Part shown: positions 1-6,706 of the stretch, piece by piece | Numbering within the stretch: the stretch's first letter is position 1 | How the letters are laid out: each line of letters starts with the position of its first letter | Origin: an archaeon | GTDB taxonomy: Archaea > Hydrothermarchaeota > Hydrothermarchaeia > JALTZZ01 > JALUTC01 | Direction: 5' to 3' | Length of the DNA stretch: 16,586 nt | NCBI GenBank assembly: GCA_027051265.1 | Contig: JALTZH010000080.1 | Coordinates: forward strand, 1 to 16,586 | Program-made: the position numbers and the translations under genes | Notes under the pieces: model-generated | The model's database searches: none | Seen by the model: the letters and a program-made list of their open reading frames with translations, nothing else | Told to the model about the DNA's origin: nothing

Positions 1-933
1 TTAATAGAATCGTTATCCAAATATAAAAAAATGTGGAACTTATATTTTACCTTTGGAATATTTTTTGGAATATTAGTAATGCTTATTACAATATATTTAA
101 CTTTCGATTTTCTATATAAAAAATTTACTATAGAAGAATATAAAGAGACAAGAGGAGCAATGTTGGTAATACCTGGTGTTACAATTCCTTTAGTAGAAGG
201 TCTTATAGCAATATTTCTTGCAGTAGTCTTTCACGAATTCTCTCATGGTGTCGCTAGTTTAATAGAAAATGTTCGTATAAGAAGTGTCGGTGCTATATTT
301 TTCTTATCTATCCCAATAGGTGCTTTTGTAGAACCTGAAGAGGAGGATCTTATGAAAAAGAGTCTATATTCCAAACTTAAAATTTATGCTGCAGGATCAT
401 TATCCAATATAATTTTGGGAATTTTTGCATTTTTATTACTCGTGCAACCGTTTTATTTTGATGGTGTTAAAGTTTTAAACGTTGTTGAAAATTCGCCATC
501 CTTTAAAATATTAGAGAAAGGAGATATTATCTATGAGATAAACGGAGAAAAAGTAAAAACCACAGGAGATTTGCTTAGAATTCTTGAAAAATATAATCCT
601 GGAGATATTATATTAATAAAAACAAATAGAGGAGAATTTAAGGTTAAACTTGGCGAAAAAGATAATAGAGTCTATCTGGGAATACTTATGACAAATAATT
701 ACAAAAATGATTTATATAAATTTTTACATAATCTAATGTTTTGGATCTTCCTTCTAAATGTAGGTATAGGAATGATAAATCTATTACCTATAAGTTTTGG
801 TGTAGCTGCAACAGATGGGTATCATATGATCAGAGATATCCTAAAAGCTAGACTTGAAGATTTTGGAGATATTATCTCTAAAATAATAGGAACTACATTT
901 TTCATCGTTCTTATGATGATGCTTCTTCTTTAA
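1..933 (+). CDS. Site-2 protease family intramembrane zinc metalloprotease (M50), 5' end cut by window edge
   Basis: This gene probably encodes a membrane zinc protease that cuts within membrane segments or processes membrane proteins. The first ATG is at 31, but the frame is open to base 1 and reads LIESLSKYKK before that Met. Archaeal site-2 proteases usually have an extra N-terminal membrane segment there, so the true start is probably upstream of the window. Counting from the ATG at 31, the zinc motif HEFSHG is at residues 68-73, AGSLSN at 121-126, a PDZ-like domain at about 148-210, and NLLP at 250-253 followed by DG at 262-263, which carries the third zinc-ligand region. Hydrophobic segments lie at about 3-27, 55-75, 118-140, 233-255 and 285-300. 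The stop is only 2 bases from that of the convergent DUF169 gene. The substrate cannot be told from sequence. Family call is confident; completeness is not. Confidence 0.88.
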   Translation, partial: LIESLSKYKKMWNLYFTFGIFFGILVMLITIYLTFDFLYKKFTIEEYKETRGAMLVIPGVTIPLVEGLIAIFLAVVFHEFSHGVASLIENVRIRSVGAIFFLSIPIGAFVEPEEEDLMKKSLYSKLKIYAAGSLSNIILGIFAFLLLVQPFYFDGVKVLNVVENSPSFKILEKGDIIYEINGEKVKTTGDLLRILEKYNPGDIILIKTNRGEFKVKLGEKDNRVYLGILMTNNYKNDLYKFLHNLMFWIFLLNVGIGMINLLPISFGVAATDGYHMIRDILKARLEDFGDIISKIIGTTFFIVLMMMLLL

Positions 934-935
934 AT

Positions 936-1880
936 TTATAATTGTTGAGATTGCTTAACCAACGATTTTGATTCTTTAATAATAACATCTATTGTATTTT
1001 TAAGTTCTCTCTCAAATTCATCTCTTAACACATCTTCTTCGAAGTTTTCATATTCCAATGTTTTTGAAACATCAATCCAATTCTCTCTTCTTACTAATAT
1101 TAAGTCTCCTTTATAATTTTTTATTATTCTTTCAGCTTCTTTTTCATCCTTACATTTGATCGATGTGAAAATTGCTACACCATATAACTTTTCTCCTTTA
1201 AGAATGTATAACCTTATTATTTTTCCATTAAACATTCCTATGAAATGATCTGTCGCTTTATCAAAGCCAAGCTTCTCAAATCTTTCTACAATATGTCTAG
1301 GAAGATCATCCATTAAACATCCACATAAAGATTTAATTCTGTTTTTTCTTATCTCATTCTCAAATAACTTGAAAATTTCGAACGGAAAACCAATAACAAC
1401 TTCATCAAATTTATAACCACCATGTTTTCGAGCACCTTGACATAGAAAAGTAACATTTGGCTCGTTTGATTCCATTACTTCTATTGTTGCTTCACCACAA
1501 ACAGCGGTTTCACCCGAGAATCTTGCAACAAATTCCTTTTTAAATATCTGATAATAGGAAGATGCTATTTTCATAACTCTTTCCGGAGTTGTTATAACTA
1601 TAACGACATCACAATCTTGTCCCTTATAAGGTTCTATTACTATACTCTTGTATTTGGGATTCTTATCAAATACCGATGGGAGTAATCCAAGAACACTTAA
1701 TGCGTTACTACATGAAATGTTTCTTTTGTTCAATACAACCTTTTTTCCCTGAGATGCTGCAATCCTAACAGCTTCACAATACCTGTAGCTACGTTCTGAT
1801 TCCTTTAATTCTTTATCTAAAAATTTAACAGCAACAGGATCTAAGGAGAGTTTAAAATATCTTTTAAAATCATCCTTCAT
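936..1880 (-). CDS. DUF169 family protein (COG2043-like), Cys-rich
   Basis: This 314-residue cytoplasmic protein, with no signal peptide or membrane segment, resembles the DUF169 family, which is widespread in methanogens and anaerobes and has no firmly established function that I know of. Recognisable parts are the N-terminal LDPVAVKFL, the stretch ISCSNALSVLGL, AVCGEATIEV and FLCQGARKHGGYK. About nine cysteines are spread along it, including a CGC near the middle, which suggests metal, cofactor or sulfur chemistry (inference). The start is taken as the ATG at 1880, not the TTG three bases upstream. That ATG shares its A with the stop of SepCysS (TGATG), so the two genes are very probably translationally coupled and co-transcribed. 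The context hints at a role near Cys-tRNA or sulfur metabolism, but this is unproven. Confidence 0.75.
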   Translation of the reverse strand: MKDDFKRYFKLSLDPVAVKFLDKELKESERSYRYCEAVRIAASQGKKVVLNKRNISCSNALSVLGLLPSVFDKNPKYKSIVIEPYKGQDCDVVIVITTPERVMKIASSYYQIFKKEFVARFSGETAVCGEATIEVMESNEPNVTFLCQGARKHGGYKFDEVVIGFPFEIFKLFENEIRKNRIKSLCGCLMDDLPRHIVERFEKLGFDKATDHFIGMFNGKIIRLYILKGEKLYGVAIFTSIKCKDEKEAERIIKNYKGDLILVRRENWIDVSKTLEYENFEEDVLRDEFERELKNTIDVIIKESKSLVKQSQQL

Positions 1881-3070
1881 CAATCTTCAACTCCTATACC
1901 ATATTTTTCGGCAATATCTTTAAAAGCATCGACAACCGTTTTTAATTCCTTCCATGAGAGACCATAAACGTTTACTTTAAAACTCTTTGTCATTCCTGGT
2001 TGAACTCCAATTATTCCTCGTTTCTTTAATTCATGATATAAGAAATATCCTCTCTTTTTATGTTTCTTTGCAATCATATGAAATGTTGGAGATTCAAAGT
2101 GTAAAAGAGTATGTTTCTTAGGTCTTTCTCCCAATAATCTAATCCCTTCAATTTTTTCCATTTCTCTAACAAACCATCTGGCTTTTTTAATTTCTTCATC
2201 CCATTTTTTAACTCTTTTAACAACTGTTGGAAATGAAGCCATTAATGTAACCAATGGTAACCCGTATACCGGTGAACATCCAAAAAAAGCAATCTCTTTC
2301 TTTGTGAATGCTCTTCCGCTCCAATTTCCACGTATTTCAGATTTTTTAAAGACAACATCAACGTAATCATAATTAGTAGCAAGTATTCCTATAGGGGCAG
2401 TTGCACTCCAAGTTTTATGTCCACTACATATTAAGAAATCTATAAGTAAGTCTTTACCTCTAACTTCCATCAGTCCAGCACCAAAAGCAGAGTTTAAAAT
2501 AAGAGGTATGTTATAATCCCTGCATATCTTTCCAACCTCTTTTACATCCGCAACGTTACCATATCTATAATCCACATGTGTTAACAGTGCAAGTGTTGGA
2601 TATTTACCTGTCTCTTCTTTTACTTTTTCGAACACTTCAGCATAATTTTCAGGATTTATTTTAAACTCCGGATATCCCGTGTTCGGAACTTCATAAACTC
2701 GTAAGTTGTTCAATTCAGCTGCTATATAAGAAGTATAATGTGCTAGAGAATCTAAAACTATCACATTACCATCTTTAGCATAGGCTTTCATAACCACGAA
2801 CTTTGCATGTCTAGCACCAGCTGTAAATCTTATATCATCCATCTTCAAAAATTCAGCAAGATCTCTTTTAAAATCATCAACGGGGGGATTTTTAAGCAGA
2901 TCAACTCTTCCTTCTAAACAGATATCACACGTTGAATATCCATCGGCCCAATCAAGTAATATTTTTCTAGCATCTTGTGTTAAAATACCACCTCTTTGTA
3001 TAGGATGTATATTTATCATGCCTTTTGATATTCTTTTTAAGTTTTCTGGTTTATATTTATCAAGATTCAT
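1880..3070 (-). CDS. pscS: O-phospho-L-seryl-tRNA:Cys-tRNA synthase (SepCysS)
   Basis: This PLP enzyme converts O-phosphoseryl-tRNA(Cys) to Cys-tRNA(Cys), the second step after SepRS charges tRNA(Cys) with phosphoserine. The protein is 396 residues, normal for the family. PLP is expected on Lys219 in SGHKTW. The three cysteines conserved in archaeal SepCysS, which carry persulfide or an Fe-S cluster, are visible as Cys48 and Cys51 (STCDIC) and Cys265 (GCSPVYG). The N-terminal block NIHPIQRGGIL is also typical. The open frame continues upstream to 3172, but this would run into tRNA-Gln and add non-family residues, so the ATG at 3070 (MNLDKYKPEN) is chosen. DUF169 follows directly with a stop/start overlap. 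No SepRS gene is in the window. A strong family match. Confidence 0.95.
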   Translation of the reverse strand: MNLDKYKPENLKRISKGMINIHPIQRGGILTQDARKILLDWADGYSTCDICLEGRVDLLKNPPVDDFKRDLAEFLKMDDIRFTAGARHAKFVVMKAYAKDGNVIVLDSLAHYTSYIAAELNNLRVYEVPNTGYPEFKINPENYAEVFEKVKEETGKYPTLALLTHVDYRYGNVADVKEVGKICRDYNIPLILNSAFGAGLMEVRGKDLLIDFLICSGHKTWSATAPIGILATNYDYVDVVFKKSEIRGNWSGRAFTKKEIAFFGCSPVYGLPLVTLMASFPTVVKRVKKWDEEIKKARWFVREMEKIEGIRLLGERPKKHTLLHFESPTFHMIAKKHKKRGYFLYHELKKRGIIGVQPGMTKSFKVNVYGLSWKELKTVVDAFKDIAEKYGIGVED

Positions 3071-3114
3071 AAATACTATATAAAAACTCTTAACTTTAAG
3101 TTGTTTTAAAGTTA

Positions 3115-3123
3115 TCTTAAAAT
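3115..3123 (+). promoter_or_regulatory. Possible TATA box for tRNA-Gln
   Basis: The AT-rich element CTTAAAATC lies about 30 bases upstream of the mature tRNA 5' end, a reasonable place for an archaeal TATA element whose transcript starts a few bases before the tRNA. The whole gap is AT-rich and also serves the divergent SepCysS gene, so the assignment is tentative. Confidence 0.3.
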
Positions 3124-3150
3124 CATAATTATAGGAAATCAACGTTAAGT

Positions 3151-3223
3151 AGCCCGGTAGTGTAGCGGTCAATCATGCGGGGCTCTGGACCCCGAGACGC
3201 CGGTTCGAATCCGGCCCGGGCTA
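3151..3223 (+). tRNA. tRNA-Gln (anticodon CTG)
   Basis: All arms fold. The acceptor stem AGCCCGG (3151-3157) pairs with CCGGGCT (3216-3222). The anticodon stem CGGGG/CCCCG (3178-3182, 3190-3194) closes the loop CTCTGGA, with CTG at 3185-3187. The T arm GCCGG-TTCGAAT-CCGGC spans 3199-3215. The discriminator is A3223 and no CCA is encoded. The D arm is short (GTG/CAT). The anticodon reads CAG codons. In archaea tRNA-Gln is normally charged as Glu-tRNA and amidated by GatDE (family knowledge). A short T run (3226-3230) follows and could end transcription, or the RNA could run on into argC. Confidence 0.95.
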
Positions 3224-3250
3224 TATTTTTAAAAAAGTTATTTGTTAAAT

Positions 3251-4282
3251 ATGGTTGATATCGCAATTATAGGCGCTTCAGGCTATACCGGTGGTGAGTT
3301 ATTGAGAATATTATCACGACATGACGAAGCTGAAATAAAAATAGCCACCTCAGATAGATTTGCAGATAAACCAATTTATTTCGTACATGGAAATCTCAGA
3401 GGAATTTTAAACTTAAAGTTTGAGAAATTTAATATAGATAGAGTAATAAAGCATTGCGATTTTGTATTCTTTGCAACTCCTAATGGTATTGCAATGAGAT
3501 ACGTTAAACAACTCTTAGAGGTTGGAATAAAAGTCGTTGATCTATCTGCGGATTTTAGATTTAAAGATAAAAGTATATATGAAAAAATATATGGTATAAA
3601 ACATGAAGCAAAAGATGTTGATGCACCATATGGTTTAACAGAATTAAATCGTAAGGAGATACGAAACGCTTCGATAGTAGCAAATCCTGGTTGTTATCCA
3701 ACGAGTATAATACCTTCCATAGTACCAATAATTGACATAATCGATTTAGAAAGAATTGTTGTAGATTCAAAATCCGGCGTATCTGGTGCTGGAGCAAGTC
3801 CTAAAGATGTAACGCATTTTCCGTTCATAAATGAAGATATCATTGCTTATAAGATTATAGGCCATAGACACGTAGCAGAGATTGAGCAAGAGTTAAAAAA
3901 ATATACTCATCAAAGAGTACTGATAAATTTTACACCTCATATGATACCAGTAACACGAGGAATACTCTCAACGATACATGTTTTTCTTAAAAAGGAAATT
4001 TCTGAAGAAGAAGTTAGGAAGAGATTTTTAAAATGTTATGAGAACGAAAAATTTATTAGAATCTTAAATATCGGTGAAGTTCCAATACTCAATAACATAA
4101 GAGGATCAAATTACTTAGATATAGGTGGATTTTTGATAGATCATGAAAGGAGGAGATTAGTTATAATAGCTGCAATAGATAATCTAATAAAAGGAGCAAG
4201 TGGTCAAGCTGTTCAAAATATGAATGTTATGCTGAATATAAAAGAGGAAAAAGGTCTTGATTTAATAGGACAATCTCCCTGA
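3251..4282 (+). CDS. argC: N-acetyl-gamma-glutamyl-phosphate reductase (ArgC)
   Basis: This enzyme reduces N-acetylglutamyl-5-phosphate to the semialdehyde with NADPH in arginine synthesis. The 343-residue protein has the NADP-binding glycine motif GASGYTGGE at 8-16, the catalytic Cys148 in ANPGCYPT, the His207 region GHRHVAEIE, and the C-terminal RGSNYLDIG and DNLIKGASGQAVQNMN motifs. The paralogous LysY of the LysW pathway normally reads SPGCNAT at the catalytic Cys. The NPGCYPT seen here favours ArgC, although bifunctional enzymes exist in some archaea. A TTG at 3242 would add three residues; the ATG at 3251 (MVDIAIIG) fits the family better. The gene begins 27 bases after tRNA-Gln and has no Shine-Dalgarno. 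Its TGA directly abuts the stop of the convergent phosphatase gene with no intergenic base. Confidence 0.92.
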   Translation: MVDIAIIGASGYTGGELLRILSRHDEAEIKIATSDRFADKPIYFVHGNLRGILNLKFEKFNIDRVIKHCDFVFFATPNGIAMRYVKQLLEVGIKVVDLSADFRFKDKSIYEKIYGIKHEAKDVDAPYGLTELNRKEIRNASIVANPGCYPTSIIPSIVPIIDIIDLERIVVDSKSGVSGAGASPKDVTHFPFINEDIIAYKIIGHRHVAEIEQELKKYTHQRVLINFTPHMIPVTRGILSTIHVFLKKEISEEEVRKRFLKCYENEKFIRILNIGEVPILNNIRGSNYLDIGGFLIDHERRRLVIIAAIDNLIKGASGQAVQNMNVMLNIKEEKGLDLIGQSP

Positions 4283-4954
4283 TCATCTTAGAATTTCTAA
4301 GATATGTTTGAAAGCTTTCCATCTTTCAGAAAAACATATATCGGCAACATCTTTTATTTCATCTCCAATACATATTGAATAGCCTGCTAATCTTAACATA
4401 TTACGATCGTTTTCTGAATCACCAACAGCTATAACTTCATCAGGTTTTATATTTAAATGATTGATCAGTTTTTCTAAAGCTCTTGCTTTATCAACGTTTT
4501 TATCGAGCAAATGAATTGCAAATTTCGTATCGTAAATTTTGATATCAAAGTTCTTCAAATACTCTCTTAAAATTCTCACATCGATTGTTCTTTTCAATGC
4601 AACATCAGTTAATCGTTGAGAACTCATTTTTACTTCTTCAACGTTTTTTACTCTTGCCTTTAGGTATTCATATGCTTTAAGAGCTTTTCTTTTATCACCT
4701 AAAACAATTATTCTACCTTTTAATTTTAGAACACCACCATTTTCAGCTATTATGTAATCCTTAGACACTCCTATTAATGATGCAAGAAGTTCAGCCGTAT
4801 ATAAATTATTTCCTGTAGTAATAACAACCAACAAATATTTTCTTATTTCTCTTATAAATTTTAAAACATCAATATCCAACTCTCTATTTTCATCTGTTAA
4901 TGTCCCATCAACATCCGTAGCTAAGAGTTTATACTTGATACTTTTTTCTGACAT
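4283..4954 (-). CDS. pgp: Phosphoglycolate phosphatase, archaeal HAD type
   Basis: This HAD-superfamily hydrolase of 223 residues is of the archaeal phosphoglycolate phosphatase/Cof type and would dephosphorylate 2-phosphoglycolate or a similar small phosphate ester. HAD motif I is DVDGT at 14-18 (nucleophile Asp14, acid Asp16), motif II the TTG at 46-48, motif III a Lys near 156, and motif IV GDSEND at 178-183. The sequence after ENGG (71-74) forms the C2-type cap. The ATG lies inside the 3' end of leuD (26-base overlap), with a purine-rich GGGAGG 11 bases upstream that could act as a ribosome site. It is the last gene of the minus-strand run starting at 9649. Substrate range in this family is broad, so the specific name is less certain than the fold. 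Confidence 0.85.
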   Translation of the reverse strand: MSEKSIKYKLLATDVDGTLTDENRELDIDVLKFIREIRKYLLVVITTGNNLYTAELLASLIGVSKDYIIAENGGVLKLKGRIIVLGDKRKALKAYEYLKARVKNVEEVKMSSQRLTDVALKRTIDVRILREYLKNFDIKIYDTKFAIHLLDKNVDKARALEKLINHLNIKPDEVIAVGDSENDRNMLRLAGYSICIGDEIKDVADICFSERWKAFKHILEILR

Positions 4955-5420
4955 AGTTTATAAGGCCTCCCGAATCAATAATCTCAAGAAGAAAATTCGG
5001 AAGCTTTTTAAATTTGAAACTTAAATTTTTAGTTTTATTATAAATAATATTTTCATCCAGATTTACTTCAACAATATCACCTTCATCAGCAACGATATCA
5101 GCTTCTACAACTAATAATCCGAGATTTATTGCGTTTCTAAAAAATATTCTTGCAAAACTTTTTGCTATAACACAACCAATACCTAATCCCTTAAGAGCTC
5201 TTACAGCATGCTCTCTACTAGAACCACAACCAAAATTATATTCCGCAACTATTATATCGTTCTGCTTCACTAGCTTGTAAAAGTTTGGCCTGACTTTTTC
5301 GAAAGCATGTATAGCGAGTTCTTTTTCATCATCCGTAACTAAATATTCTGCTGGAATTATCTGATCCGTATCAATATTTGAGCCAAATTTCCAAACCCTT
5401 CCGATTATTTTTTTCCGCAT
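4929..5420 (-). CDS. leuD: 3-isopropylmalate dehydratase (or homoaconitase-type) small subunit
   Basis: This is the swivelling small subunit of an aconitase-family heterodimer, which with a large Fe-S subunit (not in this window) isomerises 2-isopropylmalate for leucine, or a longer tricarboxylate in methanogen coenzyme B synthesis. At 163 residues it has the normal size for the archaeal form. Visible motifs are GRVWKFGSNIDTDQIIPAEYL at 7-27 and the signature NFGCGSSREHA at 62-72. The substrate loop reads YLVT at 26-29. In the methanogen pair, as I recall, the homoaconitase form has an Arg there (YLRT) and the isopropylmalate form does not, so leucine synthesis is favoured but not proved. The ATG at 5420 is the only reasonable start. 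The gene overlaps citG by 50 bases upstream and the phosphatase by 26 downstream. Confidence 0.88.
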   Translation of the reverse strand: MRKKIIGRVWKFGSNIDTDQIIPAEYLVTDDEKELAIHAFEKVRPNFYKLVKQNDIIVAEYNFGCGSSREHAVRALKGLGIGCVIAKSFARIFFRNAINLGLLVVEADIVADEGDIVEVNLDENIIYNKTKNLSFKFKKLPNFLLEIIDSGGLINYVRKKYQV

Positions 5421-6309
5421 AATAATATATTAAAAATAAAAAAGTTGAAGAAACTATTATATCTGCTATAGCACCTGGGTTTAGCTTGTTTTCAATTAAA
5501 TACGATTCGAATTCTTTAACTCCTATCTTACCATCTAAAACTTCTTTAGCATACTTTTTAACGATTTTAGCATACTCTAAACCACTGGTTTTTATAATAT
5601 GAGAATCTTCATACCTAGATAATAACGAAATATAAACATGTTCAACAGCTTTTCTCAAACTAAATCCCTTACTTATGAGTTTATAAATCTTTTTAGACGT
5701 ATCGATTGTTATGGGGTAACCTTCTAGATACTCTTTTGCTATTAAATCGTATTTTGGTGTATATTTCATAATCTCATATAAATTTATATTGTTCCTTTTT
5801 ATAATTTTAAACGAATTTTCATCGTATACGTTTAAACGATTTACATTAGGTATGTTTGCATTTGATATCACTATCGCTTTATATAAATCTATTGTATCCT
5901 TGTATGTTGTACTCTTCAATACCTTTATACAATTTTTAGATAAGTTTTCAAGGTTATCTCTTACTATTGAATATACAACTGCTACTAAGAGTGGATATGA
6001 TAACATAACTATACCTAGATTTGTATTCGATTTAACATATTTTCTAGTATTGATTAATGCTTTCTTCATGTAGTAACCGATTCTTATATTTCTTAAGGGT
6101 AATTTTCTTCTTATTACTTTATAACTTTTTTCCGTTAATATTCTCGTAGGATTAAATATCGCAATCGAACTTATTATAAAATCTTCAAACGATACATCTT
6201 CAAAATCTAAAAACCTCGAGACATTTCCAGGTTTGTATGAACATACATCTATTATACAGGATATTGTTAAAAGTTCTGGGATCTTATTAATTATAGCTTT
6301 TATTTGCAT
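5371..6309 (-). CDS. CitG/triphosphoribosyl-dephospho-CoA synthase family protein
   Basis: This 312-residue protein is of the CitG family, whose bacterial members make the 2'-(5''-triphosphoribosyl)-3'-dephospho-CoA prosthetic group precursor of citrate or malonate lyases. Family signatures are DVCSYKPGNVSR at 21-32 with FEDV/FEDF just after, NTNLGIVMLSYPLLVA at 95-110, and the C-terminal LNPGAIADIIVSSTFL. The protein is helical with a basic character. No citrate lyase subunit is nearby, and archaeal homologues occur in organisms without one, so the actual substrate is unknown. It starts within the last codons of the upstream gene (10-base overlap). Its last ~16 residues are read in another frame from the start of leuD. 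The conserved fold seems to end before that tail. Confidence 0.78.
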   Translation of the reverse strand: MQIKAIINKIPELLTISCIIDVCSYKPGNVSRFLDFEDVSFEDFIISSIAIFNPTRILTEKSYKVIRRKLPLRNIRIGYYMKKALINTRKYVKSNTNLGIVMLSYPLLVAVVYSIVRDNLENLSKNCIKVLKSTTYKDTIDLYKAIVISNANIPNVNRLNVYDENSFKIIKRNNINLYEIMKYTPKYDLIAKEYLEGYPITIDTSKKIYKLISKGFSLRKAVEHVYISLLSRYEDSHIIKTSGLEYAKIVKKYAKEVLDGKIGVKEFESYLIENKLNPGAIADIIVSSTFLFLIYYYAEKNNRKGLEIWLKY

Positions 6310-6704
6310 GTGAAGTATATCTCCCTTATAGTTTTATTTTTATAATATATTTTAATACGAAAAGATTCATTTGGATGATAAGTCTCGAATCTAAAGATGT
6401 TAAGAGGAGGAAGTTCTTTGATGGTTATTGTATCATATAAAGAGTAATTTTCATAATACATCTTTATTGTTACATTATATATTGGTTCTTTCATAGAATT
6501 ATATATTCCAATTCTTATCCTGTTGTTTTCTAAACAATTTGCTTCAAAAACTTCAATCGTTTGTATGGGTTTAACGATTTCATATAATTTTCCTCCCTCT
6601 CTTCTTATCTCTGCTGTCTTTATAAAAGTATAAGCTATACTAAAAAGAACAATTACCATTACCATTATTATCAACGTTGTAAATATCGTTGATTGATATT
6701 TCAT
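6300..6704 (-). CDS. Small membrane-anchored extracellular protein (pilin-like architecture)
   Basis: I do not recognise a named family. The 134-residue protein has one N-terminal hydrophobic segment (about residues 8-28) after the short start MKYQSTIF, then a polar region that looks beta-rich and carries four N-x-S/T sequons (NVT, NYS, NES, NKT) and two cysteines (one after the membrane segment, one in the C-terminal TCK). This plan, a short N-terminal anchor followed by an extracellular beta domain, resembles archaeal type IV pilin-like or archaellum accessory proteins. No clear class III signal peptidase site (a Gly before the hydrophobic stretch) is present, so a pilin call is not supported. 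It begins 2 bases after the stop of the large surface-protein gene and is very likely co-expressed with it, possibly as its anchor or partner (inference). Confidence 0.7.
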   Translation of the reverse strand: MKYQSTIFTTLIIMVMVIVLFSIAYTFIKTAEIRREGGKLYEIVKPIQTIEVFEANCLENNRIRIGIYNSMKEPIYNVTIKMYYENYSLYDTITIKELPPLNIFRFETYHPNESFRIKIYYKNKTIREIYFTCK

Positions 6705-6706
6705 AA

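Noticed and set aside
3071-3172. N-terminal extension of SepCysS by 34 residues
   Set aside because: It would overlap tRNA-Gln and adds residues not typical of the family; the ATG at 3070 fits.
3561-3797. Minus-strand frame inside argC, and similar frames at 5789-6073, 9058-9252, 10362-10544 and 11074-11265
   Set aside because: All are opposite well-supported genes and have low-complexity, non-protein-like composition.
3251-4282. LysY (lysine pathway) instead of ArgC
   Set aside because: The catalytic Cys region reads NPGCYPT, as in ArgC, and not SPGCNAT.
6300-6704. Type IV pilin
   Set aside because: The anchored-beta plan is similar, but no class III signal peptidase site is visible before the hydrophobic stretch.
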